Origin: Acidobacteriota bacterium
Lineage (GTDB): Bacteria; Acidobacteriota; Terriglobia; Terriglobales; Acidobacteriaceae
Direction: 5' to 3'
NCBI GenBank assembly: GCA_021801945.1
Contig: JAKABE010000025.1
Coordinates: forward strand, 1 to 18,736
DNA: 18,736 nucleotides
In this document: positions 1 to 7,162 of the stretch, piece by piece
How the letters are laid out: the number at the start of each line of letters is the position of its first letter
Position numbering within the stretch: the stretch's first letter is position 1
The notes under the pieces: generated by a model
What the model saw: the letters and a program-made list of their open reading frames with translations, nothing else
What the model was told of the DNA's origin: nothing
The model's database searches: none
Program-made: the position numbers and the translations under genes

Positions 1-1
1 T

Positions 2-790
2 GAGCTCTATACAGCGCACCTGGTGCGCAAGGATTGCCTCTCGGAAGCTGACCAGTGTTATCACTTCCTTTTTGAGCTTGAAGGCGTCGAAAGTTTCTCC
101 TTCGTCCCCGGCCAGTTCGTCTCTTTTCTGGCGCGCGACGAGAGCGGCAAGGAGCAGATGCGCGCCTACTCCATCGCCTCGGCCCCCGGCGGAAATCGCT
201 TCGAGCTCTGCGTCAACCGCGTGGACAGCGGCTTTTTTTCCAACCTCTTGCCCGATCTGCCCATGGGCGCCTGCGTCCAGGTTGACGGCCCCCACGGCTA
301 CTTCACCCTCCGCAAGCCCGTCACCGACTCGATCCTGGCGGCCACCGGCACGGGCATCGCGCCTATCCGCGCCTATCTCCAGTGGCTCTTCCCCGCAGGC
401 GGCCCTGACCGGAGCGAGGGCAGGGAGATTTGGCTGGTCTTCGGCGCCCGTTACCAGACGGGCCTCTATTTCCACCGGGAATTTGAGGCCCTCGCCGCAC
501 ACCATCCCAACTTCCACTACATGCCCACGCTGAGCCGCGAGGCTCAGAGCTGGACCGGCCTGCGCGGCTACGTGCAGCAGCATGTAGCCCGCATTGTGGA
601 ACAGCGCGCCGCACGCCTCGGCCTGCCGCTCCTGCAGCCCCCACCCGACCCCGCCATTCCGGCGCGCGACCTGCGCTTCGATATGTACGCTTACATCTGC
701 GGCCTCAATGAGATGGTCGCCGGCGTACGCGAGCTCCTGGCCAGCTACGGCTGGCACCGCAAGCAGATTGTCTTTGAGCGGTACGACTGA
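2..790 (+). CDS. Ferredoxin--NADP reductase-type flavoprotein, 5'-truncated by window edge
   Basis: This is an FAD/NAD(P)H oxidoreductase of the ferredoxin-NADP reductase fold, expected to move electrons between NAD(P)H and a ferredoxin or flavodoxin in the cytoplasm. The frame is open from base 2, where the residues ELYTAHLVRKDCLS look like a family N-terminal beta strand, so the true start lies upstream and the GTG at 23 is probably internal. Visible motifs in order are PGQFVSF, RAYSIAS (FAD-binding RxYS), DGPHGYFTL, ATGTGIAPIRAYLQ (NADP-binding GTGxxP) and, near the end, YICGLNEM (the CG motif). It ends in an aromatic-containing tail, FERYD, as many FNRs do. The gene stops 14 bases before the converging LytTR gene. 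The electron partner cannot be told from this window. Family assignment is firm; the exact subtype is uncertain. Confidence 0.85.
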   Translation, partial: ELYTAHLVRKDCLSEADQCYHFLFELEGVESFSFVPGQFVSFLARDESGKEQMRAYSIASAPGGNRFELCVNRVDSGFFSNLLPDLPMGACVQVDGPHGYFTLRKPVTDSILAATGTGIAPIRAYLQWLFPAGGPDRSEGREIWLVFGARYQTGLYFHREFEALAAHHPNFHYMPTLSREAQSWTGLRGYVQQHVARIVEQRAARLGLPLLQPPPDPAIPARDLRFDMYAYICGLNEMVAGVRELLASYGWHRKQIVFERYD

Positions 791-804
791 CCGGCGCTGG
801 CAGT

Positions 805-1644
805 CTACAGATTGAACTGTTCCCTCAGCCGCTTGGTCTGCGCGCGGCTCACCGGAATCTCGGTGTGCTGCTTATCGTTCATGCGCAACTGGTAGCTCGA
901 TTTGAACCAGGGCACCACCTCGCGAATGTGATCGATATTCACCACAAAGCCGCGATGCGCGCGCCAAAAGCGAACCGGATCAAGCAGCTCCTGCAGCTCT
1001 TCGAGCGTGCGGCATTTGGACTGCCCCTCGAAGCTGCTCGTCACAATGCGGATCACGCCCTCGTCGATGGACGCAAAGCAGATCTCCGCCTGGTTGACCA
1101 GCAGCAGCCGGTTTTGCACCTGGACCACCAGTTTGGCCGGCTGTGCGCCCCGCGCCGCACCCTGGGGATGATTCAGTAGTTCCAGCAGCGCGTCGATCCG
1201 GGAGCCAATCGGAGCTTCCACGCCGCCCGCCGAGCTTCCGGCCATGCGCGCCCTCGCACGCTCCACCGCCTCCACCACGCGCCCGCGGTCGAACGGCTTC
1301 AGCAGATAATCGACCGCGTTCACATCGAACGCGCGAACCGCATAGTGATCGTAGGCCGTGGCAAAGACGATCTGCGGCAGCGGCTCGGCGCTTTGCCCTG
1401 GGGCGCCTCCGCTTTTCACCCTGCGCCGCTCCATGAGCTGCTGGATGACGGCGAAGCCGTCGAGTCCCGGCATCTGCACGTCCAGAAACACCAGGTCAGG
1501 ATGGTGCTCCTCAATCAGATTCACCGCCTCAATCCCATTCGCCCCCTGGGCAACCACATTCACGCCGCCCACCGAGTCAAGCAGGTACCTCAGCTCGTCG
1601 CGGGCCAGTTGTTCGTCGTCGATGATGAGCGCGGTGATGGGCAT
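805..1644 (-). CDS. LytTR-family two-component response regulator
   Basis: This is a cytoplasmic transcription regulator of about 279 residues. Its receiver domain (about residues 3-125) has the acidic pair DD at 9-10, the phospho-acceptor D55 in FLDVQMPG, T96 in ATAYDHYA and K116 in LLKPFD. A linker leads to a C-terminal LytTR DNA-binding domain (about 170-279) with the typical RAHRGFVVNIDHI and IPVSRAQTKRLRE stretches. The loop before beta-4 carries a Gly/Pro-rich insert (about 77-88). The frame stays open upstream to a codon near 1785, but the receiver fold starts exactly at the ATG at 1644, so I chose that start; no strong Shine-Dalgarno is visible. No sensor histidine kinase is present in the window. 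The 147 bases before the start contain a strong inverted repeat. Targets are unknown. Family assignment is firm. Confidence 0.9.
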   Translation of the reverse strand: MPITALIIDDEQLARDELRYLLDSVGGVNVVAQGANGIEAVNLIEEHHPDLVFLDVQMPGLDGFAVIQQLMERRRVKSGGAPGQSAEPLPQIVFATAYDHYAVRAFDVNAVDYLLKPFDRGRVVEAVERARARMAGSSAGGVEAPIGSRIDALLELLNHPQGAARGAQPAKLVVQVQNRLLLVNQAEICFASIDEGVIRIVTSSFEGQSKCRTLEELQELLDPVRFWRAHRGFVVNIDHIREVVPWFKSSYQLRMNDKQHTEIPVSRAQTKRLREQFNL

Positions 1645-1691
1645 GGGAACCGGAATCTCGATTGTAGGAAGGGATTCCGGCTGGGTCAATG

Positions 1692-1741
1692 CGCCCGCCG
1701 CTTGGGCCACGCACTTGCCCGCGCGGCCCAAGCGGCGGGCG
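1692..1741. repeat. Perfect 17-bp inverted repeat; possible terminator or regulatory hairpin
   Basis: The arms at 1692-1708 and 1725-1741 are perfect reverse complements over 17 bases (CGCCCGCCGCTTGGGCC). After one A-C mismatch, three more pairs can form, leaving an 8-base loop at 1713-1720. It lies 33 bases after the stop of the minus-strand zinc-ribbon gene and 47 bases before the LytTR start, so it could end the first transcript or attenuate the second. There is no T-tract on either side, so it is not a classical intrinsic terminator. Confidence 0.75.
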
Positions 1742-1774
1742 TTCGATTGCATATGAAGAACAGAATGCTTCAGC

Positions 1775-2302
1775 CTAGTCGCCAAGCACCCGCAACCGCG
1801 CCGGCATCTGGTCCTTGCTCAGTTCATGACCGCAACGGGTGCAGAACTGGTCAGTGGTGAGCACAGTACGGTAACAATTCCCGCAATTGGCGGTCAGGCG
1901 GTAGTTACACTGCGGGCAGAAATGGAAATCGCTGAGCACGTGCGTTCCGCAAGCAGGACAGCGGGAAACTTCCGGTTGTCGCAGAAGGAAATACAGCACC
2001 GCGCCAATGCCGCCGGGGATCACCAGGCAGATCAGCATCCAGAACCGCAGGCTCATCCCGCGCCGCGGCGCATCCTTGCTCACGTAGCCGAGCATGAGGA
2101 TGTAGAGCGAGGCCATCACGCCCCACGAAATGTTGAAATACAGGCGGAATCCAAGCGCCGGCGGCGGATGGTGCCGGTGCATCGGAGCAATCACCCAAAA
2201 ATAGTATTCAATCAGGACGAACGCGAGACTGGCAGCAATGAGCGACCAAAGCGGGAGAATGCTTTCGTCTTCGTTCAGAGTGATGGATTGTGGATCACGC
2301 AT
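1775..2302 (-). CDS. Three-helix membrane protein with C-terminal double zinc ribbon, function unknown
   Basis: This 175-residue protein has three hydrophobic segments, at about 17-40, 54-73 and 86-108, followed by a soluble tail with two zinc-ribbon half-pairs: C115/C118 with C129/C132, and C140/C143 with C154/C157. Two CxxC-x10-CxxC knuckles in tandem are typical of zinc ribbons that act in protein or nucleic-acid contacts. The membrane part, with charged turns between helices, resembles small bacterial proteins that carry a PLDc_N-like or zinc-ribbon domain, but I do not recognise a specific family. The ATG at 2302 has a good Shine-Dalgarno (GAGGG, about 7 bases away). It lies in a same-strand series with LytTR downstream and the sigma-factor pair upstream, separated by 120 bases from the latter. 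A role in signalling at the membrane is only a guess. Confidence 0.75.
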   Translation of the reverse strand: MRDPQSITLNEDESILPLWSLIAASLAFVLIEYYFWVIAPMHRHHPPPALGFRLYFNISWGVMASLYILMLGYVSKDAPRRGMSLRFWMLICLVIPGGIGAVLYFLLRQPEVSRCPACGTHVLSDFHFCPQCNYRLTANCGNCYRTVLTTDQFCTRCGHELSKDQMPARLRVLGD

Positions 2303-2310
2303 GGCAGTCC

Positions 2311-2341
2311 CTCGGAGGGCATTTCAAGGGCTATGCCCGAG
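2311..2341 (-). promoter_or_regulatory. Imperfect hairpin in the leader of the zinc-ribbon gene
   Basis: On the minus strand, CTCGGGCAT (2341-2333) can pair with ATGCCC followed, after a 3-base bulge, by CGAG (ending at 2311). The 3' arm overlaps the first bases of the Shine-Dalgarno stretch of the gene starting at 2302, so it could influence translation. This is a weak structure prediction made by eye. Confidence 0.25.
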
Positions 2342-2422
2342 ATTAAACCCCTTTTCTAATGGACGGAAGAGAAATGTGGGAAGTTGCCTGGCGATGGTAA
2401 CTTCAGAAAGGATCTTCCGCCA

Positions 2423-2809
2423 TCAGGGCCTGTTGCGGACCCACCCCGCCACCAGCACCGCCGCCAGCAGCGCCGGGCAGAGGATGCACACCCACAGACT
2501 GACCTGGGTGGCAAGGTCGCTCAGGTGCTCCCCGCCTCTCAGATCGTTGGCCACATTCCAGGCGAATGGGCCTAGCGCCAGAATCACAAGTAGAATTGAG
2601 GCCAATGCCAGCAAGCGGCCGCGCTTCGACACGGCTTTCTGCTCCCGCATCACGCCCAGCGAAGCCAAGACTACACGGCGCGTCCGGTAAGCTACATCGC
2701 GCTCCCGGTCAGCGCCATTGCCAATTAGAGATCCGATGAGTTCCCGGTCATTCCTGGCAACCGTTTGCCCGTTGCCTGCCACCCCCGCGGCTGGCTGCGC
2801 TGCTTTCAC
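2423..2809 (-). CDS. Small two-helix membrane protein coupled to the ECF sigma factor (possible anti-sigma)
   Basis: This protein of about 128 residues has a charged N-terminal half of about 64 residues, then two hydrophobic segments, at about 65-86 and 102-123, and a short basic tail. The chosen GTG at 2809 overlaps the sigma-factor stop as GTGA and is preceded by a strong Shine-Dalgarno (GAGGAG, 5 bases away). An upstream GTG at 2827 is also open but fits less well. Position and coupling suggest it is made with the sigma factor and may restrain or modulate it. It lacks the HxxxCxxC zinc motif of classical ZAS anti-sigma domains and I do not recognise its family, so the anti-sigma role is inferred from context alone. 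Confidence 0.65.
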   Translation of the reverse strand: MKAAQPAAGVAGNGQTVARNDRELIGSLIGNGADRERDVAYRTRRVVLASLGVMREQKAVSKRGRLLALASILLVILALGPFAWNVANDLRGGEHLSDLATQVSLWVCILCPALLAAVLVAGWVRNRP

Positions 2810-3453
2810 GCCGTCTCCTCGCGCCACATCCCCTCCAACTTGGGCTTCATCATGGCCATGCCACGGTAAAGCCTCGACTTCACGGTGGATAGGGGGGCAC
2901 GCGTCACCTTGGCAATTTCTTCCAAGGAGAGCTCCTCATGGAACCGCAGCACCAGTACCTCCCGGTGAAGCGTATCCAATTCTAGCAGCGCCGCGGCAAT
3001 CCGTTCCCGGTCTTCCAGGTTTGAAAAGTGGTCGAATGGAGTGGGATCGCCGGTGGAGATCTCGAAGGTCATCGCCCGGTCTTCACTGCCATTGCCCTCG
3101 ATCAGCTCATCCAGGCTTCCCATGGTCCGCTTGCGCCGCTGGTCAATCACCAGGTTGCGGGCAATGGTGAACAGCCACGTCTCGAACCGGGCCTGCCCGT
3201 TGAACTGCGCCCCGCGCACCAGCACACGCATCCACACCTCTTGGAAAAGATCCTCAGACATTTCGCGGTTGCCGGTCAGATAGAGAAGGTAGCGCAGCAG
3301 ACGATGCTGGTAACGAACAACCAGCTCGTCGATCAGGCCCGCTTCCTGCCGTTTGAGGCCCTGGGCTACCGCGAGGCTCTCCTGCCGTGCCTGTTCATCG
3401 GCGCTGACGACTGCTTCGTGGCCGAGAAGTACCTGGGTGGGATGAAATCTCAT
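2806..3453 (-). CDS. RNA polymerase ECF-type sigma factor (sigma-70 family)
   Basis: This 215-residue alternative sigma factor would direct RNA polymerase to a stress or envelope regulon. Region 2 spans about 36-107, with YQHRLLRYLLYLTGN, the SEDLFQEVWMRV core helix and WLFTIARNLVIDQRRKR. A linker leads to region 4, at about 150-204, with LHREVLVLRFHEELSLEEIA and the recognition helix STVKSRLYRGM. The frame is open to a TTG at 3495, but the ATG at 3453 is favoured because a TAAACT box (3491-3486) lies between them and neither start has a clear Shine-Dalgarno. The first 35 residues are not conserved-looking. The stop overlaps the next gene by 4 bases. Family assignment is firm; the stimulus is unknown. 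Confidence 0.92.
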   Translation of the reverse strand: MRFHPTQVLLGHEAVVSADEQARQESLAVAQGLKRQEAGLIDELVVRYQHRLLRYLLYLTGNREMSEDLFQEVWMRVLVRGAQFNGQARFETWLFTIARNLVIDQRRKRTMGSLDELIEGNGSEDRAMTFEISTGDPTPFDHFSNLEDRERIAAALLELDTLHREVLVLRFHEELSLEEIAKVTRAPLSTVKSRLYRGMAMMKPKLEGMWREETA

Positions 3454-3485
3454 GTCGATTAAATGGACGAGAGTCGCTTCTCTAG

Positions 3486-3491
3486 AGTTTA
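3486..3491 (-). promoter_or_regulatory. Candidate -10 box (TAAACT) for the sigma-factor operon
   Basis: TAAACT reads 3491 to 3486 on the minus strand and would place transcription start near 3479, giving a leader of about 26 bases to the ATG at 3453. No clear -35 is visible. The same hexamer precedes nfo and the PP2C gene. Confidence 0.35.
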
Positions 3492-3522
3492 CCAAAATGC
3501 ACAGATAGATATAGAAGTGCCA

Positions 3523-4200
3523 CTATTTGGGACTGCGCTCGGCTCTTTTGCCCGCCCGTAGTGCGTCCTCAATGGCCTTTGCGGCTCGCCTCTCGCCTCC
3601 CTCGGGCGTCTCATAATAAAAGACACCGAGTAGGTGGTTGCGGCGTTGGGTAGGCCTCCGAGCTTCCCATCCCTGCTTCGCCAGGGGCTGGTGCAGAAAC
3701 GCAGCCCGCAGAACCGGCGGCGGCTCGTCTTCACCCTCCATCGTCAAGAGCAGCCGCTCGGCCATCTTCGTGGCGCCCTTGAGGCGGCTGGCGGCGCTCT
3801 TCGGCTCGCCCACCCACTTTCCGATCTCTCGCCGCATGGAAGGGCTGAGATGTTCGAACCATCGCTTGAGCTGCGGGGCAGCCTTGAACTCGCGCTGCAA
3901 CTCGGGCGGGAGCACCGCCTCCCGCTCCTCCAGATCCGGCTCCAAGGCAATGCGCACTCGGTCGCCCATCCGCGCGGCGGCGCCCGCCTGCATCTTCTTG
4001 TTCACCAGCAGCACGTGCCCGCTGCCGCGCGGATCGGGAAACAGCGCAGTGCGAAAGGCAAAGCCCCCGATGCTCCCCCGAACGCGCCGTCCCCGGCGCT
4101 CCGGCTACGCCTTGGAAACATCGAACGGCACCCGTGCAACGGTCCATTTGAGGGCCGTGCCGTCGGGCTCAAGCCGCGCGGTGAATGATTTTCGTTTCAT
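3523..4200 (-). pseudogene. YdeI/OmpD-associated (DUF1905 + OmdA) gene interrupted by an in-frame amber codon
   Basis: Reading one uninterrupted frame from the ATG at 4200 to the TAG at 3523 gives a 225-codon gene with a single internal TAG at 4107-4105. The part before it, MKRKSFTARLEPDGTALKWT and on to DVSKA, is a DUF1905 N-terminus. The part after it continues the same domain without a shift (RRVRGSIGGFAFRTALFP, then HVLLVNKKM and GDRVRIALEPD). Two OmdA-like stretches follow: LPPELQREFKAAPQLKRWF and a second from LRAAFLHQP to a YYETPEG motif. The amber sits where relatives usually carry an aromatic residue such as Trp (TGG), so one base change explains it. A GTG at 4014 could allow reinitiation of the C-terminal 163 residues. 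The family is linked to bacteriocin protection in some species, with poorly known biochemistry. A sequencing error is possible. Confidence 0.8.
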
Positions 4201-4218
4201 CGTCTCGCACGCGGTTTC

Positions 4219-4247
4219 AGTATGCTTTTCCCCGGCCTTTCCAGCAA
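4219..4247 (-). promoter_or_regulatory. Candidate sigma-70-type promoter for the ydeI-like gene
   Basis: On the minus strand TTGCTG (4247-4242) and CATACT (4224-4219) are separated by exactly 17 bases, the usual housekeeping spacing. This would start a transcript about 12 bases before the ATG at 4200. Confidence 0.45.
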
Positions 4248-4271
4248 GAGGAATCGCGCCCTGCGCGTGCC

Positions 4272-4296
4272 TTGGCCGCGATTCGCCATCTACACT
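4272..4296 (+). promoter_or_regulatory. Candidate promoter of rlmB; transcript may be leaderless
   Basis: TACACT at 4291-4296 ends seven bases before the ATG at 4304, and no purine-rich Shine-Dalgarno stands between them. If TACACT is the -10, transcription would begin at or next to the start codon. TTGGCC at 4272-4277 lies 13 bases upstream, too close for a standard -35. Confidence 0.35.
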
Positions 4297-4303
4297 ATCC
4301 CTC

Positions 4304-5113
4304 ATGGAACTTCTCTACGGCCTGCACGCGGTGGAAGAGGCGCTCAAGGCCGGGCGGCGGCGCTTTGACCACGTGCTTGTGGCCCGCGAGCGCCGCGACC
4401 AGCGGCTGGAAAAGCTCCTCGCCGCCTGCCGTGAGGCCGGCGTCCGCGTCCGCCAGGAGCCGCGCGAGCAGTTGACGCTGCTTGCAAAAACACCCGCCCA
4501 CCAGGGTGTCGTGGCGCTGGTTCGAGCGCAGGAGTTTCTTGCCATCGAAGACCTTTACGTTCCCGATCCGGCCAAAACCGAAGCGGGAAAGAGCCCGGCC
4601 CGGCTCATCCTGGCCCTCGACGGCGTGGAGGACCCGCAAAACCTGGGCGCGTTGTTGCGCGTGGCCGACGGCGCCGGGGTAGACGGCGTGGTGCTGTCCG
4701 AGCACCGCTCAGCCCCCCTGAGCGCGGCAGCCGTCAAAGCTAGCGCCGGTGCCGCCGAGCACCTGCGCATTGCCCGCGTTGTCAACTTGGCGCGCGCCCT
4801 CGAAGACCTCAAGCGTCACAACCTTTGGACCGTGGGCCTGGACGAGCGCGGCTCGACCGACTATGACCAGTTCGATCTGACCGGCGATTGCGTGATTGTG
4901 ATGGGGCGCGAGGGCGCGGGTCTGCATGACCTTGTCCGCCGCACCTGCGACCATCTCGTGCGCATTCCCATGGCTGGCGGCGTAAGCTCGCTCAACGTCG
5001 CCACAGCCGCCGCCGTGGTGCTCTACGAAGCCTTCCGCCAGCGCCGCTGCGCTCGCCCCGTGGCGGCGATTACGTCCAAACCAATGCGCACACTGAAAGG
5101 TCTTGGTTCATGA
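4304..5113 (+). CDS. rlmB: 23S rRNA (guanosine-2'-O-)-methyltransferase RlmB, SpoU/TrmH family
   Basis: This enzyme methylates the ribose 2'-OH of a conserved guanosine in 23S rRNA (Gm2251 in E. coli) with S-adenosylmethionine. The 269-residue protein has the substrate-binding N-terminal domain (about 1-80, starting LLYGLHAVEEALKAG) and a SPOUT knot domain. Motif 1 contains DPQNLGALLRVADGAG with N113 and R119, motif 2 is VIVMGREGAGL (about 198-207), and motif 3 runs from IPMAGGVSSLNV to VLYEA (about 221-243). The frame is open far upstream, but homology begins at the ATG at 4304, the only sensible start; length then matches the family. It overlaps the next gene by ATGA (5110-5113), so the two are translationally coupled although their functions seem unrelated. 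Related TrmH/RlmB paralogues with other RNA targets cannot be excluded. Confidence 0.9.
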   Translation: MELLYGLHAVEEALKAGRRRFDHVLVARERRDQRLEKLLAACREAGVRVRQEPREQLTLLAKTPAHQGVVALVRAQEFLAIEDLYVPDPAKTEAGKSPARLILALDGVEDPQNLGALLRVADGAGVDGVVLSEHRSAPLSAAAVKASAGAAEHLRIARVVNLARALEDLKRHNLWTVGLDERGSTDYDQFDLTGDCVIVMGREGAGLHDLVRRTCDHLVRIPMAGGVSSLNVATAAAVVLYEAFRQRRCARPVAAITSKPMRTLKGLGS

Positions 5114-7125
5114 AGTCATTCCTGGCGCGCGTCATGGCGCTGCTTACGATAGTTGCCATGGCCGCCCTTCGTTCCGCGGCGCAGGTGCCCGCCCGTTCGC
5201 CCTCCGCCCCGCAAACCACCTCGCGGCCGGCGGCACAGAATCAGCAGCCCGGCCAGCAGCCCGCCGGCCAGGTCATCTTTTCGCGTTCCATCGGCCCCAA
5301 CGGCCAAACCGTCACCACGGCGGGCCCGCCGCTTCCTCAGTCCGGTGCTCAAACCGTCGCCACATCACCAGCCACCGATGCCGAGCGCCGCGCTGTCCTC
5401 TTTACCGCCTACGATATGGATGTACATCTGCGCACGGCCACCCAGACTCTCGCTGCGCGCGCGTTGGTCACGGTTCGCAACGGCAGCCAAACTCCGCTCC
5501 CTCTCATTCCACTGCAAATCTCTTCGTCGCTCGACTGGGGGCGGATTCGCGTTGGCTTTCACGATGTCTCCTATCCTGTTGTCACGCTCAACTCCGACGC
5601 TGACCATACCGGCCAGTTGCACGAGGCTGCGGTCCCGCTTGCGCAGCCGCTCCAGCCCGGCCAGAGCATTCAACTCGATGTAATGTACTCGGGCACGATT
5701 ACTCCCACGGCCAAGCGGCTTCTTGCCATCGGAACCCCGCCGGACGTGGCCCGCTACTCGGACTGGGACGGAATTGGAGCCCAGTTCACCGGACTGCGCG
5801 GCTTCGGCAACGTGGTCTGGTATCCGGTCTCCAGCGTGCCGGCTTTTTTAGGTCAGGGCGCGCGCCTTTTCGACGAGATCGGCAAGCAAAAGCTGCACCT
5901 GGCCGGAACCCACTTCAAGTTGCGCCTCACCGTGGAATTTCCCAACGGGCAAGCCCCCACCGTAGCGCTCGTTGACGGGCACCCGGTGCCGCTCACCGTG
6001 ACCGGGGGCAGTGGCCAGGTGCCGGGCGTCGCCACAGCCTCGCTGCGCGATTCGACCCTGGGGTTCCAGACGCCCAGCCTCTTTGTCGCCGTCCGCAGCG
6101 CGATGCAGGCCCCCAACACAGCGCTGTGGGTGCTGCCTTCCGATGTCGCTGCCGTGCCCGCCTGGGCCGCCGCGGCAACCGCCGTCACACCGTTTCTTCA
6201 GGGCTGGCTCGGCGTGCGGCCGCGCACCCAGCTCACGATTCTCGACCTGCCCGATCCGCAGGACCTGCCCTTTGAAACTGGCGCGCTGCTGGTCACCAGC
6301 GTTCGCCAGGCCGCGCCGGACGAGTTGGACAACGTCATGGCCCACGCGCTCACTCACGCCTGGATTCAGTCGCCCTCCGCCTGGCTCAGCGAGGGCGTCG
6401 CTCACTTCATGGGCACGCTTTGGCTCGAGAAGCAGCAAGGGCGCAAGTTGGCCCTGGAATCGCTCGCCAACTTTCGCTCCGCGCTCGCTCTGGCCGAGCC
6501 CTCCAGTCCCGGCCAAAGCACAGGCCAGCCACTCACCCAGGCTTATACGCCCATCTACTACCGCACAAAAGCCGCCTTTGTCCTCTGGATGCTCCGCGAC
6601 ATCGTCGGCGACTCCTCCCTTTCCGCCGCTTTGCGCGCCTACAACCTGGCTGAGGAAACTGCCACGGACCTCAGCCAGACGCCGGACGGGGATGCAGCCG
6701 CCTTTGAGAAGTACGTCCAGCAGGCCAGCCAACGCCAGAGCCTTTCCTGGCTCTTTGCCGACTGGGTCAACGCCGACAAGGGCTTGCCCGACCTGAAAAT
6801 CAACAGCGTCTATCCCGATCCCCTCGATCATGGCAACTGGCTGGTGGCCGTCAATATCTCCAACTCCGGCTACGCCGCCGCCGAAGTTCCCGTTACCGTG
6901 GAAACCGCCGACACTTCCGTCACCCAGCCCGTCCTGGTTCCGGCGAATGGCAGAATCGTTCGCCGCATCCTCATCCAGGGCCGGCCCACCCAAGTACGGG
7001 TCAACGACGGCACCGTGCCCGAAACCGAGGCCAGCATCCACATCTTTAATCTGCCGCCACCCGTCAGCCCGTCGCCCGCTACTCCGCTGCCCTCCGGGAA
7101 TCCCCCCGGCGCCGTGAGCCAGTAG
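5110..7125 (+). CDS. Secreted M1/peptidase-MA-like protein with altered HExxH motif (probable pseudo-peptidase)
   Basis: This 671-residue protein begins with a signal peptide (about 1-25, ending ALRSAAQ) and a Pro/Gln-rich linker. A beta-rich region (about 95-195, YDMDVHLRTATQTLAARALV and a later LDVMYSGTI) resembles the N-terminal domain of M1 aminopeptidases. The gluzincin-like part has HALTH at 412-416 followed by WLSEGVAHFMG with E428, giving an H-x3-H-x11-E spacing like peptidase-MA proteins. Both His and the later Glu are kept, but the catalytic Glu of HExxH is Ala413 (GCG; GAG would be Glu). A helical region and a C-terminal Ig-like beta domain (about 560-650) follow, ending in a Pro-rich tail. 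It is probably periplasmic or secreted, and may bind peptide without cleaving it. It is coupled to rlmB by a 4-base overlap. Confidence 0.75.
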   Translation: MKSFLARVMALLTIVAMAALRSAAQVPARSPSAPQTTSRPAAQNQQPGQQPAGQVIFSRSIGPNGQTVTTAGPPLPQSGAQTVATSPATDAERRAVLFTAYDMDVHLRTATQTLAARALVTVRNGSQTPLPLIPLQISSSLDWGRIRVGFHDVSYPVVTLNSDADHTGQLHEAAVPLAQPLQPGQSIQLDVMYSGTITPTAKRLLAIGTPPDVARYSDWDGIGAQFTGLRGFGNVVWYPVSSVPAFLGQGARLFDEIGKQKLHLAGTHFKLRLTVEFPNGQAPTVALVDGHPVPLTVTGGSGQVPGVATASLRDSTLGFQTPSLFVAVRSAMQAPNTALWVLPSDVAAVPAWAAAATAVTPFLQGWLGVRPRTQLTILDLPDPQDLPFETGALLVTSVRQAAPDELDNVMAHALTHAWIQSPSAWLSEGVAHFMGTLWLEKQQGRKLALESLANFRSALALAEPSSPGQSTGQPLTQAYTPIYYRTKAAFVLWMLRDIVGDSSLSAALRAYNLAEETATDLSQTPDGDAAAFEKYVQQASQRQSLSWLFADWVNADKGLPDLKINSVYPDPLDHGNWLVAVNISNSGYAAAEVPVTVETADTSVTQPVLVPANGRIVRRILIQGRPTQVRVNDGTVPETEASIHIFNLPPPVSPSPATPLPSGNPPGAVSQ

Positions 7126-7162
7126 GCTCCATGTAGGATTGCACTGAACTGGCGGGGACTTC

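Noticed and set aside
4105..4107. Amber recoding (pyrrolysine or suppressor) in the ydeI-like gene
   Set aside because: TAG also serves as the true stop of the same gene, and no pyrrolysine genes or special RNA structure are visible.
3638..4303. Long N-terminal extension of rlmB
   Set aside because: This stretch is the antisense of the ydeI-like gene; RlmB similarity begins at the ATG at 4304 and the resulting length is normal.
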